From positions 1 through 15,929 of the forward strand of contig JBAYTA010000038.1 of NCBI GenBank assembly GCA_041675865.1: a DNA stretch of 15,929 nt, written 5' to 3'. Within the stretch, counting starts at the first letter, position 1. Each line of letters starts with the position of its first letter. Origin of the DNA: DUVT01 sp041675865. Its GTDB lineage: Bacteria > Bacillota_I > Bacilli_A > ML615J-28 > CAG-698. Both the position numbers and the translations under genes were made by a program. Of this stretch, positions 7,577 to 15,062 are shown one piece after another. Under the pieces are notes generated by a model, which was not told the DNA's origin, did not search any database, and worked only from the letters and a program-made list of their open reading frames with translations.

Positions 7577-8582
7577 ATTTTGCACGAATATAGGAAGGAT
7601 GAGGATTAAACTCAACTTCTAATTCTTTAGCTGCATAATGAGGAAAATGAGGATTTCTGAGTAATTCTCTTCCAAGATAAATTAAATCAATATTCCTTTC
7701 ATTTATTGCTTGATTTGCTTCTTTTGCAGTTGTAATTAATCCTCCACCGATTACAGGTAGATTTGTTTTTTCTTTTAATTTTTGCGCAAAGCCTAATTGG
7801 TAGCCTGGGTATGTATCTATTTTTGCAGGAACAACACCACCGCTACTTACATTTACAAAGTCTATTCCTTTGTTTTTTATATAATTAATCATATATGCTA
7901 AGTCATCTACATGATTACCATTCTCGTGATATTCTTCTGCAGAAACTCTAATTCCCAAAATTTTATCTTTAGGCCAAACTTCTGCTACTGCATCAAGGAT
8001 TTCGCTAAGAAAACGCAGTCTATTGTCTATGCTTCCACCATAGGCATCAGTTCTTTTATTAGTTAGATTTGATAAAAATTGATTTATTAAATAACCATGT
8101 GCTGCATGAATTTCAATTAAGTCAAATCCTGCTTGATTTGCACGGTATGCTGCTAGCTTAAATGCTTGAATTACACTTAAAATATCATTGTTATTCATTT
8201 CAATTGGCGTTATCATATTTGGAAAATTAATTGCACTAGGAGCAATAATATTTCCACTTGTCTGAGATTTTCTTCCAGCATGTGCTAATTGAATCCCCGC
8301 AATGCTTCCAAAACGTTTAATGTTATTAGCTAGACGTTTTAAGCCATAAACATGTTCATCACTATAAATACAAAGGTCATTCTCACTAATTCTTCCTCTA
8401 GCTTCGACTGCAGTCGCTTCCACAATAACACAACCTACACCACCAATTGCCCTTGCTCCATAATGAGTTAAATGAAAAGCATTTACAAGGCCAAAACTAT
8501 CAGCCTGATACATACACATTGGTGCCATAACGATTCTGTTCTTAAAGTTAAAGTCTTTGATTTTGAAATTTGAAAAAAGCAT
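7575..8582 (-). CDS. namA: NADPH dehydrogenase of the old yellow enzyme family, YqjM/NamA type
   Basis: YqjM-type enzymes are FMN flavoproteins that reduce the C=C bond of alpha,beta-unsaturated carbonyl compounds with NADPH and are linked to detoxification and oxidative stress. The 335-residue product matches along its length: KNRIVMAPMCMY (14-25) with the family's redox-tuning Cys (C23) and Tyr (Y25), IQLAHAGRK (97-105), EIHAAHGYL (157-165) with substrate-binding H159 and H162, RTDAYGGS (177-184), GIRVSAEEY (210-218) and YLGRELLRNP (302-311) for the FMN phosphate. R333 near the C-terminus sits where YqjM contributes an arginine finger across its dimer. A GGAGAG ribosome site precedes the ATG. 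It is transcribed alone from its own promoter and ends at the terminator shared with mntP. Confidence 0.95.
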   Translation of the reverse strand: MLFSNFKIKDFNFKNRIVMAPMCMYQADSFGLVNAFHLTHYGARAIGGVGCVIVEATAVEARGRISENDLCIYSDEHVYGLKRLANNIKRFGSIAGIQLAHAGRKSQTSGNIIAPSAINFPNMITPIEMNNNDILSVIQAFKLAAYRANQAGFDLIEIHAAHGYLINQFLSNLTNKRTDAYGGSIDNRLRFLSEILDAVAEVWPKDKILGIRVSAEEYHENGNHVDDLAYMINYIKNKGIDFVNVSSGGVVPAKIDTYPGYQLGFAQKLKEKTNLPVIGGGLITTAKEANQAINERNIDLIYLGRELLRNPHFPHYAAKELEVEFNPHPSYIRAK

Positions 8583-8611
8583 ACTCTCTCCTTATGAATA
8601 TTGTTTACCTC

Positions 8612-8640
8612 ATTTTACCATTTTTAAATCTAAAATACAA
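8612..8640 (-). promoter_or_regulatory. Promoter of namA
   Basis: On the minus strand TTGTAT (8640-8635) and TAAAAT (8617-8612) are separated by exactly 17 bases and lie about 30 bases upstream of the ATG. AAGGAGAG between them and the start serves as ribosome site. Confidence 0.6.
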
Positions 8641-8676
8641 TTACACTTTAAGTATATTTATATTTTTAAAATTAAC

Positions 8677-8719
8677 TAGTAAAAAATGGGATTTTGTAGT
8701 AAAATAGAATATATATAAA
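8677..8719 (+). promoter_or_regulatory. Probable promoter region of the pyrophosphatase gene, with a 20-base-spaced TAGTAAAA repeat
   Basis: Two -10-like boxes, TAAAAT (8700-8705) and TATAAA (8714-8719), precede the gene, but neither has a strong -35. TAGTAAAA occurs at 8677-8684 and again at 8697-8704, 20 bases apart, with the second copy overlapping the first -10. It may be a chance AT-rich repeat or an operator. Confidence 0.3.
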
Positions 8720-8759
8720 TAGTCATAATAATAGATTTTGTGTAGGAGGTTAAACTTTA

Positions 8760-9287
8760 ATGAATATATGGCATGATGTAGATCAAAATAGAATAAAAAC
8801 TGAAGACTTTTTAGCAGTTATTGAAATTTCTAAAGGTAGTAAGAAAAAATACGAGTTAGATAAAGATACAGGATTAATTATCCTTGATAGAATTCTTTAT
8901 ACATCGACTCACTATCCTGCAAATTATGGATTTATTCCAAGAACTTATGCGGAAGACCATGATCCACTTGATGTTTTGGTTTTATGTAGTGAGGACTTAG
9001 AGCCAATGAGTATGGTTAGATGTTATCCAATTGGTGTTGTAAGAATGTTTGATAGCAATGAAGCAGATGATAAAATAATTGCTATTCCTTTTAAGGATCC
9101 GATGTGGAACTATTTTCATGATTTAGAGGAATTACCACCACATATGTCTGATGAAATTAAACATTTCTTCCAAGTTTATAAGAATTTAGAACATAAAGAA
9201 ACTACAGGTTTTGAAATACACGGTAGAAGTAAAGCATTAAGTATTATTGAAGAAGCAATTGACTTATATAAAAAAACATTTATATAA
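8760..9287 (+). CDS. ppa: Family I (soluble) inorganic pyrophosphatase
   Basis: The enzyme hydrolyses pyrophosphate to phosphate in the cytoplasm and so pulls nucleotide and aminoacyl-tRNA synthesis forward. The 175-residue length is typical. Metal and substrate residues are all in place: YELDK (31-35), YPANYGFIPRT (52-62), the DHDPLDVLVL motif giving D66, D68 and D71, then D98, D103 and K105 at the family spacing, and the Y140-K141 pair in FFQVYKNLE. This is the Mg2+-dependent family I fold, not the Mn2+-dependent DHH family II enzyme of B. subtilis. AGGAGG at 8744-8749 is ten bases before the ATG, slightly long. The DUF554 gene follows after 43 bases with no terminator between them. Confidence 0.96.
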   Translation: MNIWHDVDQNRIKTEDFLAVIEISKGSKKKYELDKDTGLIILDRILYTSTHYPANYGFIPRTYAEDHDPLDVLVLCSEDLEPMSMVRCYPIGVVRMFDSNEADDKIIAIPFKDPMWNYFHDLEELPPHMSDEIKHFFQVYKNLEHKETTGFEIHGRSKALSIIEEAIDLYKKTFI

Positions 9288-9330
9288 TGTATTATAAATA
9301 GTAAATTATCAAATAATAAAAGGGGTATAA

Positions 9331-10032
9331 ATGTTAGCAGTAATTGTCAACTGTGTATTAATTATTGTCGGAACAGCTATAGGATTAGTTTTTCGTAAAC
9401 TAATTAAACCAGAATTAACAAATTCGATATTTAAGGTCCTAGGTGTAGTAGTTTTAGTTATGGGTTTAATCGGCGTTATTAAATCAATGGTATTTATTGA
9501 TGCTGGAATTATAAAAAGTAGATTAGATTTATTTTTACTTGTAGTAATTATAATAGGAATGTTTATAGGTGAATTATTAAAAATTGATACAAGAATTCAA
9601 AATCTTGGTTTAGCTATTGATTCTAAATTTAAAATGGGTAAAGTTAGCGAAGGTTTTATTACAGCATCAATTATTTTCATTGTAGGTGCTATGGGAATAA
9701 TCGGTAGTATCAATGCAGCACTTGGAGATAGTAGTATTTTATATTTAAAAGGTGCACTTGATGGTATAACTGCAATTGTCCTCGCTACAACTCTAGGAAT
9801 TGGTGTAGGGTTATCTTTCATTCCTTTGTTGCTTGTACAAGGAGGCATATTCTTGCTTGCACGTTTTATGGGAGATTTTATTCCTCCTGATTTTATTACT
9901 GCATTTAATTTAATTGGTTATTTTATTGTTCTATGTATTGGATTAAACTTCTTAGTAAAAGAAAAAATTAAAGTTGCAAATTTATTACCAAGCTTACTCT
10001 TAGTTATAATATATTTTTTAATTTTTAAATAA
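9331..10032 (+). CDS. DUF554 family integral membrane protein
   Basis: This 233-residue protein has seven or eight hydrophobic segments (about 1-20, 35-52, 67-83, 109-128, 141-163, 165-180, 190-208 and 217-232). It carries the DUF554 landmarks: GTAIGLVFR near the start, GELLKID (80-86), GAMGIIGSINAALGD (119-133), LKGALDGITAIVLATTLGIG (139-158), LVQGGIFLLA (168-177) and the C-terminal KIKVANLLPSLL (212-223). The family is widespread and described as a possible transporter; its substrate is not known to me. AAGGGG at 9319-9324 precedes the ATG. It lies between the pyrophosphatase and the manganese riboswitch, and whether it is co-transcribed with the former is not settled by the sequence. Confidence 0.88.
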   Translation: MLAVIVNCVLIIVGTAIGLVFRKLIKPELTNSIFKVLGVVVLVMGLIGVIKSMVFIDAGIIKSRLDLFLLVVIIIGMFIGELLKIDTRIQNLGLAIDSKFKMGKVSEGFITASIIFIVGAMGIIGSINAALGDSSILYLKGALDGITAIVLATTLGIGVGLSFIPLLLVQGGIFLLARFMGDFIPPDFITAFNLIGYFIVLCIGLNFLVKEKIKVANLLPSLLLVIIYFLIFK

Positions 10033-10064
10033 TAATTCATACATTTTTTTACATTTTATGGTAT

Positions 10065-10070
10065 TATAAT
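10065..10070 (+). promoter_or_regulatory. Candidate -10 box for the riboswitch-ATPase transcript
   Basis: A perfect TATAAT lies about 30 bases upstream of the riboswitch. No good -35 is found 16-18 bases before it (AT-rich CATTTT-like sequence), so the -10 position is more secure than the full promoter. Confidence 0.5.
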
Positions 10071-10097
10071 ATAGTATAAATTATTTTTAATATCAAA

Positions 10098-10185
10098 ACC
10101 CTAAGGAGAGTAGCTTAATATTAAGTTCGTCAGCACGCTATTTATAGCCGGATTTAATAGTCATGATTTGATTGCAAGACCTTAT
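10098..10185 (+). promoter_or_regulatory. yybP-ykoY manganese riboswitch
   Basis: The class-defining sequence blocks appear in order: AAGGAGAGTAGC (10103-10114), CGTCAGCACG (10128-10137), a small GCTA/TAGC hairpin (10137-10148) followed by CCGGA, and finally GCAAGACCTT (10174-10183). Helix P1 forms from TAAGG (10102-10106) and CCTTA (10180-10184). The class senses Mn2+ and usually turns on export genes when the metal is high. The 3' strand of P1 is also the 5' strand of the terminator that follows, so metal-bound P1 should prevent termination. The downstream P-type ATPase fits the known L. lactis yoaB arrangement. Confidence 0.94.
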
Positions 10186-10208
10186 ATCGACCTAGATATA
10201 GGGTTTTT
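10180..10208 (+). terminator. Riboswitch expression-platform terminator
   Basis: CCTTATATC (10180-10188) can pair with GATATAGGG (10195-10203) through nine pairs including one G-T wobble, with the loop GACCTA, followed by TTTTTT. The first five bases are those used by riboswitch helix P1, making the two structures mutually exclusive. This is a transcriptional ON switch by architecture. Confidence 0.88.
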
Positions 10209-10226
10209 TACATTTTAGGAGGCAAT

Positions 10227-12824
10227 ATGGTAAAAAAAGAACTATTAAAAATGTATGAAGTTGATCCTCTTTATGGGTTAAAGAGTGATGCTGTTTTAAA
10301 AAATAGGGAGTTATATGGTTATAATGAACTAAGTTCAAGAAAGAAGAAAAGTCTAATAATTAAGTTTTTAGAACAGTTTAAGGATATCTTAATTATTATC
10401 TTAATTTTAGCTGCTGTTTTGTCATTTTTGATAAATCCAGATGATTTAATAGAAAGTATAATAATATTTTTAGTTGTAATAATCAATGCTAGTTTAGGTG
10501 TATATCAAGAAGCAAAAGCTGAGAAATCTTTAGAAGCATTAAAGAAATTATCTACACCACTAACAAAAGCTCTAAGAGATGGTAATATTACAACTATTGA
10601 ATCTAAACTTTTAGTACCTGGAGATATTATCTTGGTTGAAGCTGGAGATTTTATCCCCGCAGATTGTCATATCTTAGAAGTCTCAAACCTAAAAGTTGAT
10701 GAATCTTCCCTAACAGGTGAAAGTGTTCCTGTAGAAAAGATAAGTGATGATATCGAAGTAGAAGCTGCTTTAGGTGATAGAAAGAATGAACTTTTCTCTT
10801 CCACATATGCAACTTATGGTAGAGCAAAAGCTATTGTTACAAAAACAGGGATGGAAACAGAAATTGGGAAGATAGCAAAATTACTAGCTGACCAAGGTGA
10901 AGAAAAAACTCCATTACAATTAAAATTAGATCAAATAGGTAAAGTAATTGGTATGCTTGCCATTATAATTTGCGTTATTGTCTTTTTAATTGAATGGTTA
11001 GCTATTTACCCCGATGACCCTCTTTTAGCTTTTAAATCATCAATTGCATTAGCAGTTGCAGCAATCCCAGAAGGATTATCAACAGTTGTTGTAGTTGTAT
11101 TAGCTATGGGCGTTGAACAAATGGTAAGACATAATGCGATTGTGAAAAGACTGCCTGCTGTTGAGACCTTAGGAGCAACACAAATAGTATGTAGTGATAA
11201 AACAGGTACTTTAACACAAAATAAAATGACTGTTTTGAAATTATATAAAGAAAAGATAAAAAATGTTGATTCTACCTTAACAGAGGAAGAAAAAGAAATG
11301 TTATCTTTATTCTCCCTGTGTACTGATGCATCAATCACAATAGTAGATGGTGAAGAAGTTAGAATTGGGGACCCAACAGAAACAGCACTAATTGCTGCTA
11401 ATAATGAATATGGCCTATATCCAAAAGAAAAATTAAACTTTGAAAGAGTAGTTGATCTTCCATTTGATTCATCTAGAAAAATGATGAGTGTTATTGTGAA
11501 ATATAAAGGAAAACTAATAAGTATTACTAAAGGTGCTGTAGATGTTATCCTAGATAGATCACAAAATGTTGATAAAGAAAAGATCTTAGAAGTAAATAAT
11601 CAATTTGCATCTAATGCACTTCGTGTTTTAGGAATAGGCTATAAAGTATTAACAGAAGTTCCAGACAAACTTTCATCTGATGTATTAGAAGTAGATCTAG
11701 AGCTTATTGGTTTAGTTGGAATGATAGATCCAGCAAGAAGTGAAGTGAAAGAGTCAATTAAACTAGCAAAAGAAGCTGGCATAAGAACAATTATGATTAC
11801 TGGTGATCATATAGTTACTGCAAAAGCAATTGCAACAGAACTTGGGATTTTAAACGAAGGAGAAATTGCAATTTCAAGTGCTGAGTTAAATAAATTAACA
11901 GATGAAGAATTATATGAAAAAATTGAAGAAATTTCAGTTTATGCAAGAGTTGCACCAATCGATAAAGTTAGAATTGTCTCTGCATGGCAAAAGAAAGGCA
12001 AAGTAGTTGCAATGACCGGCGATGGTGTAAATGATGCACCAGCCCTTAAAAAAGCAGATATTGGTTGTGCTATGGGGATAACAGGAACAGATGTCTCAAA
12101 AGAAGCAGCTTCAATGATTTTGGTTGATGATAATTTTGCTACCATCATTACTGCTGTAAAGCATGGTAGAGGAATCTATGCGAATATAAAGAAGACAGTC
12201 CAATATTTACTTTCAAGTAATATTGGTGAGGTTATAACAATTTTTCTTGCGACATTAATAGCTGCATTCTTATCAACAAATACTAATTTTGGTATTCCTT
12301 TACTACCAATTCATTTACTTTGGATAAATTTAATTACTGACACACTTCCTGCATTTGGGCTTGGCTTAGAAGATGCAGAAGATGATGTAATGCAACATAA
12401 ACCAAGGGATAAGAATGAAAGTTTCTTTGCTCATGGTCTAGGTAGGACTATAATCATTCAAGGTATTATAATAGGCTTTATAACATTAGCTGCTTATATA
12501 ATAGGTATTTATACTACAAATGACCAAACTACTGCTAGAACTATGGCATTTCTGACATTATCAATGATTCAATTATTCCATTCATTTAATTTGAAATCAG
12601 AACATACAATTTTCTCAAAACAAATTTTTAATAACAAATTTTTAATTGGTTCATTTTTAGTTGGTGTATTCTTACAGTTTTCGATTGTATATGTACCAAA
12701 TCTAGCAAACATATTTAAAGTTAAGGCACTTAACTTAAACCAACTCTTAGTTTGTTTAGGACTTGCTGCTTTAATTTTGGTAATTGTAGAAACATATAAA
12801 TTAATTAAAAAGAAAAATAGATAA
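10227..12824 (+). CDS. P2-type cation-transporting ATPase (Ca2+/Mn2+ exporter family)
   Basis: This 865-residue pump is phosphorylated on D324 in CSDKTGTLTQNK. Other P-type landmarks are TGES (163-166), MITGDH (523-528) and MTGDGVNDAP (596-605). Ten membrane helices are visible. The metal site resembles site II of SERCA: PEGL in M4 (E282), SSNIGEV in M5 (N665, E668) and NLITD in M6 (N701, T704, D705). M8 (TLSMIQLFHSFN) appears to have S779 where SERCA has the site I glutamate, so it probably carries one ion per cycle, as in PMR1 or Listeria LMCA1. Family membership alone would suggest Ca2+; the manganese riboswitch directly upstream makes Mn2+ export the more likely role. AGGAGG sits four bases before the ATG. 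A terminator follows. Confidence 0.93.
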   Translation: MVKKELLKMYEVDPLYGLKSDAVLKNRELYGYNELSSRKKKSLIIKFLEQFKDILIIILILAAVLSFLINPDDLIESIIIFLVVIINASLGVYQEAKAEKSLEALKKLSTPLTKALRDGNITTIESKLLVPGDIILVEAGDFIPADCHILEVSNLKVDESSLTGESVPVEKISDDIEVEAALGDRKNELFSSTYATYGRAKAIVTKTGMETEIGKIAKLLADQGEEKTPLQLKLDQIGKVIGMLAIIICVIVFLIEWLAIYPDDPLLAFKSSIALAVAAIPEGLSTVVVVVLAMGVEQMVRHNAIVKRLPAVETLGATQIVCSDKTGTLTQNKMTVLKLYKEKIKNVDSTLTEEEKEMLSLFSLCTDASITIVDGEEVRIGDPTETALIAANNEYGLYPKEKLNFERVVDLPFDSSRKMMSVIVKYKGKLISITKGAVDVILDRSQNVDKEKILEVNNQFASNALRVLGIGYKVLTEVPDKLSSDVLEVDLELIGLVGMIDPARSEVKESIKLAKEAGIRTIMITGDHIVTAKAIATELGILNEGEIAISSAELNKLTDEELYEKIEEISVYARVAPIDKVRIVSAWQKKGKVVAMTGDGVNDAPALKKADIGCAMGITGTDVSKEAASMILVDDNFATIITAVKHGRGIYANIKKTVQYLLSSNIGEVITIFLATLIAAFLSTNTNFGIPLLPIHLLWINLITDTLPAFGLGLEDAEDDVMQHKPRDKNESFFAHGLGRTIIIQGIIIGFITLAAYIIGIYTTNDQTTARTMAFLTLSMIQLFHSFNLKSEHTIFSKQIFNNKFLIGSFLVGVFLQFSIVYVPNLANIFKVKALNLNQLLVCLGLAALILVIVETYKLIKKKNR

Positions 12825-12845
12825 TTAAAATATACCCTGTAATAT

Positions 12846-12873
12846 GGACACTTATTTTTATGTGTCCTTTTTT
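12846..12873 (+). terminator. Intrinsic terminator after the P-type ATPase
   Basis: GGACAC (12846-12851) and GTGTCC (12862-12867) form a six-bp stem with a ten-base loop, followed by six T. It lies just past the ATPase stop and before the next promoter. Confidence 0.85.
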
Positions 12874-12883
12874 GTTGTATATC

Positions 12884-12913
12884 TTGTTTTTAAACATTAG
12901 AAGATGTTATAAT
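12884..12913 (+). promoter_or_regulatory. Extended -10 promoter of the peptidase-racemase-hydrolase operon
   Basis: TTGTTT (12884-12889) is followed after 18 bases by a perfect TATAAT (12908-12913), itself preceded by TG one base upstream (TGTTATAAT). The predicted start is near 12920, giving a very short leader before AAAGGTG (12919-12925) and the ATG at 12932. Confidence 0.7.
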
Positions 12914-12931
12914 AATTTAAAGGTGTATATT

Positions 12932-14347
12932 ATGAAAAATATAAGAACAAAATTTTATAGCTTAAAAGAAAATCAAGACAGATTAGACTTAAAAAAGAAG
13001 TTTTATGTACCGGTTTCTAATTCTTGCATAGTTTTTGAAGAAAACGGCTTAATTACTGCTGGAATTGATTTTGAAATTACGGACAGAATTATTATTGAAA
13101 GAATGTTAATAGATACTGATATTAATGGATTTATTTTTAAATCATTATTTTCTAAGTTATTATTTGTCAATTATTTAAATAAAGATATATTGATAAAAAA
13201 AGATGATTTTAAAAAATATAAAGATTATTTATTTATATTTACTTATCTTGAAATAGATAATTATTTTCTGTTAAAACTAACAAATTATAAAAGAAGAAGA
13301 TTTGTAGAAGTTGGGAGTATTAAAACAGGCAAGTTAAATAATTTATGTGATGTACCTGGTGTAAAGGTTGGTCATTTTAGCATAATCAATCAAGATACTA
13401 ATACAGGAATAACTGCAATACTTCCTCATGAAAGAAATATATTTAAAGAAAAACTTATAGCTGCTAGCTATGTATATAATGGCTTTACAAAATGTATAGG
13501 TTTAACTCAAATAGATGAACTTGGTACACTTGAAACTCCAATCCTACTTACTAATACTTTAAATGTGGGTAAAGTAAGTGAAGGGTTAGTTGATCATGTC
13601 TTAGAAGATAATCCTGAGATTGGTGTATCTACATCAACTGTAAATCCTGTGGTCTTAGAATGTAATGATGGAACTCTAAACGATATTAGAAATAGACATT
13701 TAGATTCTAATTCTGTTAAAAAGGCAATAGATGCTGCAAATAGTGATTATTTGGATGGTAATATTGGCGCTGGTAGTGGCATGACTTGTCATGGTTTTAA
13801 AGGAGGTATAGGTTCTGCATCAAGAGTAATAAAATTAGACAATAAGGAATATACATTAGGTATTTTAGTAAATTCTAACTTTCTAGGTTCAACACCTAAG
13901 TATTTAAGAATCAACAATCACTTTATTGGCGATAAATTTGATAGACAGCAAGATATTGCAGATAAGGGTTCAATAACTATCGTTTTCGCAACTGATATTC
14001 CTTTAAGTGAAAGACAATTAAAAAGAATATTGAAAAGATCGGTTTTAGGGATTGGTAGAACAGGAGGATTTGCAGGCAATGGTAGTGGTGATGTAGTAGT
14101 AGGTTTTTCAACCGCAAATATAATTGACCATTATAATAAAAATACTTTTAGTAATCTTGTAACTCTAAATGATAATTCAATTGATTTAGTTTTTAGAGCT
14201 ACTGTAGATGCTACTGAAGAAGCAATATTAAACTCTTTATTTAATTCAAAAACTGTAGTAGGTGTAAGAGGAAATAAGTCGCAATCAATTAATGAGTTTA
14301 TTGAAATCTTTGATCATTTATTAATAAATAGTATATTTGAGGATTAA
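12932..14347 (+). CDS. P1/DmpA family peptidase (MEROPS S58 type) with an extra N-terminal domain
   Basis: Residues about 128-467 match the DmpA/BapA family of self-cleaving N-terminal nucleophile hydrolases, which includes L-aminopeptidase/D-amidases and beta-aminopeptidases. Landmarks are LCDVPGVKVGH (138-148), LGTLETPILLTNTLNVGKV (197-215), GNIGAGSGM (276-284) with FKGGIGSASR (289-298), and TLGILVNSNFLG (308-319), whose Asn-Ser is a plausible self-cleavage site and nucleophile (S315). GIGRTGGFAGNGSGD (373-387) is also typical. The family is usually 330-375 residues; here 125 extra residues precede it, with a faint acetyltransferase-like pattern (IVFEENGLITAGIDF, then a strand and a glycine-containing helix start). 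The frame stays open upstream to an ATG at 12860, but that start lies inside the preceding terminator and upstream of the promoter, so the ATG at 12932 with AAAGGTG is used. It is first in its operon. Confidence 0.87.
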   Translation: MKNIRTKFYSLKENQDRLDLKKKFYVPVSNSCIVFEENGLITAGIDFEITDRIIIERMLIDTDINGFIFKSLFSKLLFVNYLNKDILIKKDDFKKYKDYLFIFTYLEIDNYFLLKLTNYKRRRFVEVGSIKTGKLNNLCDVPGVKVGHFSIINQDTNTGITAILPHERNIFKEKLIAASYVYNGFTKCIGLTQIDELGTLETPILLTNTLNVGKVSEGLVDHVLEDNPEIGVSTSTVNPVVLECNDGTLNDIRNRHLDSNSVKKAIDAANSDYLDGNIGAGSGMTCHGFKGGIGSASRVIKLDNKEYTLGILVNSNFLGSTPKYLRINNHFIGDKFDRQQDIADKGSITIVFATDIPLSERQLKRILKRSVLGIGRTGGFAGNGSGDVVVGFSTANIIDHYNKNTFSNLVTLNDNSIDLVFRATVDATEEAILNSLFNSKTVVGVRGNKSQSINEFIEIFDHLLINSIFED

Positions 14348-14348
14348 T

Positions 14349-15047
14349 ATGTACGATTTAGGTATTATTGGTGGAATGGGACCACTTGCAACAAGTGAAA
14401 TCTACCATAAAATTATTGATAACACATTAGCTTTAGCTGATCAAGACCATATGTCCATTGTAATATTAAATAAGCCAGCTATACCTGATAGGAGTGCTGC
14501 TATTTTAAATAATGCTCCATCTCCTGTAGCTGCTTTAAATGAATCGGTTGAAGAGTTAGTTAATTTAAAGGTTAACAACTTTATTATTGCATGTAATACA
14601 GCACATTATTTTTTAAATGAATTAAAGATTCCAAAGAGCATAAATTTTATTAATATGATTGATGAGGTTTTATTAAATATTAAAAAAGAATATTCTAACT
14701 ATGATGTTATTGTACTTGCAACAATGGGCACAATAAATGCGAATATTTATAAAACAAATGAAAATTCGAAAGATTTAAATATTGTATATCCTGATCCAAT
14801 TTATCAAGAACATATAATGAATTATATTTATAATATTAAAAATGGGAAAGATATCTTATATGATATTAATAATTTTGAGAAAATTTTAGAAAAAATTAAA
14901 AACAACTACAAGAAGAGCATCTTTTTATTAGCTTGTACTGAATTATCAATGCTTTATAAACACTTAAATAAGAAATTTGTAATTAAAGATGCAGTTAGTG
15001 TTTTAGTAGAAGCAGTCATTAAAAGATGCGGTTATAAATTAAAATAA
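14349..15047 (+). CDS. Aspartate/glutamate racemase family protein
   Basis: Members interconvert L- and D-aspartate or glutamate without cofactor, using two cysteines as acid and base. The 232-residue product has both: IIACNTAH (C82) and LLACTELS (C196). It opens with the family signature GIIGGMGPLAT (5-15), and IPDRS (45-49) supplies the substrate-carboxylate region. ATMGT (124-128) lies at the domain hinge. The ATG at 14349 is chosen over a TTG at 14337, because GAGG at 14339-14342 lies six bases upstream; the ATG then begins one base after the peptidase stop, implying coupled translation. Whether the substrate is Asp, Glu or another amino acid cannot be told from the sequence. The peptidase partner suggests handling of D-residue peptides, but supply of D-amino acids for cell wall is equally possible. 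Confidence 0.92.
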   Translation: MYDLGIIGGMGPLATSEIYHKIIDNTLALADQDHMSIVILNKPAIPDRSAAILNNAPSPVAALNESVEELVNLKVNNFIIACNTAHYFLNELKIPKSINFINMIDEVLLNIKKEYSNYDVIVLATMGTINANIYKTNENSKDLNIVYPDPIYQEHIMNYIYNIKNGKDILYDINNFEKILEKIKNNYKKSIFLLACTELSMLYKHLNKKFVIKDAVSVLVEAVIKRCGYKLK

Positions 15048-15062
15048 ATACGAGGTGTGAGT

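Noticed and set aside
9597..9848. Minus-strand open frame of 83 codons inside the DUF554 gene
   Set aside because: Mirror of a membrane protein coding region; the translation has no motif and no plausible ribosome site was identified.
11006..11338. Minus-strand open frame of 110 codons inside the P-type ATPase
   Set aside because: Antisense to the conserved M4 and phosphorylation region, whose codon choice explains the open frame.
11939..12148. Minus-strand open frame of 69 codons inside the P-type ATPase
   Set aside because: Antisense to the TGDGVND region, with no supporting features.
12860..12931. Upstream extension of the peptidase gene to an ATG at 12860
   Set aside because: That ATG lies in the loop of the preceding terminator, upstream of the TATAAT promoter box, and has no ribosome site; the ATG at 12932 has AAAGGTG at good spacing.
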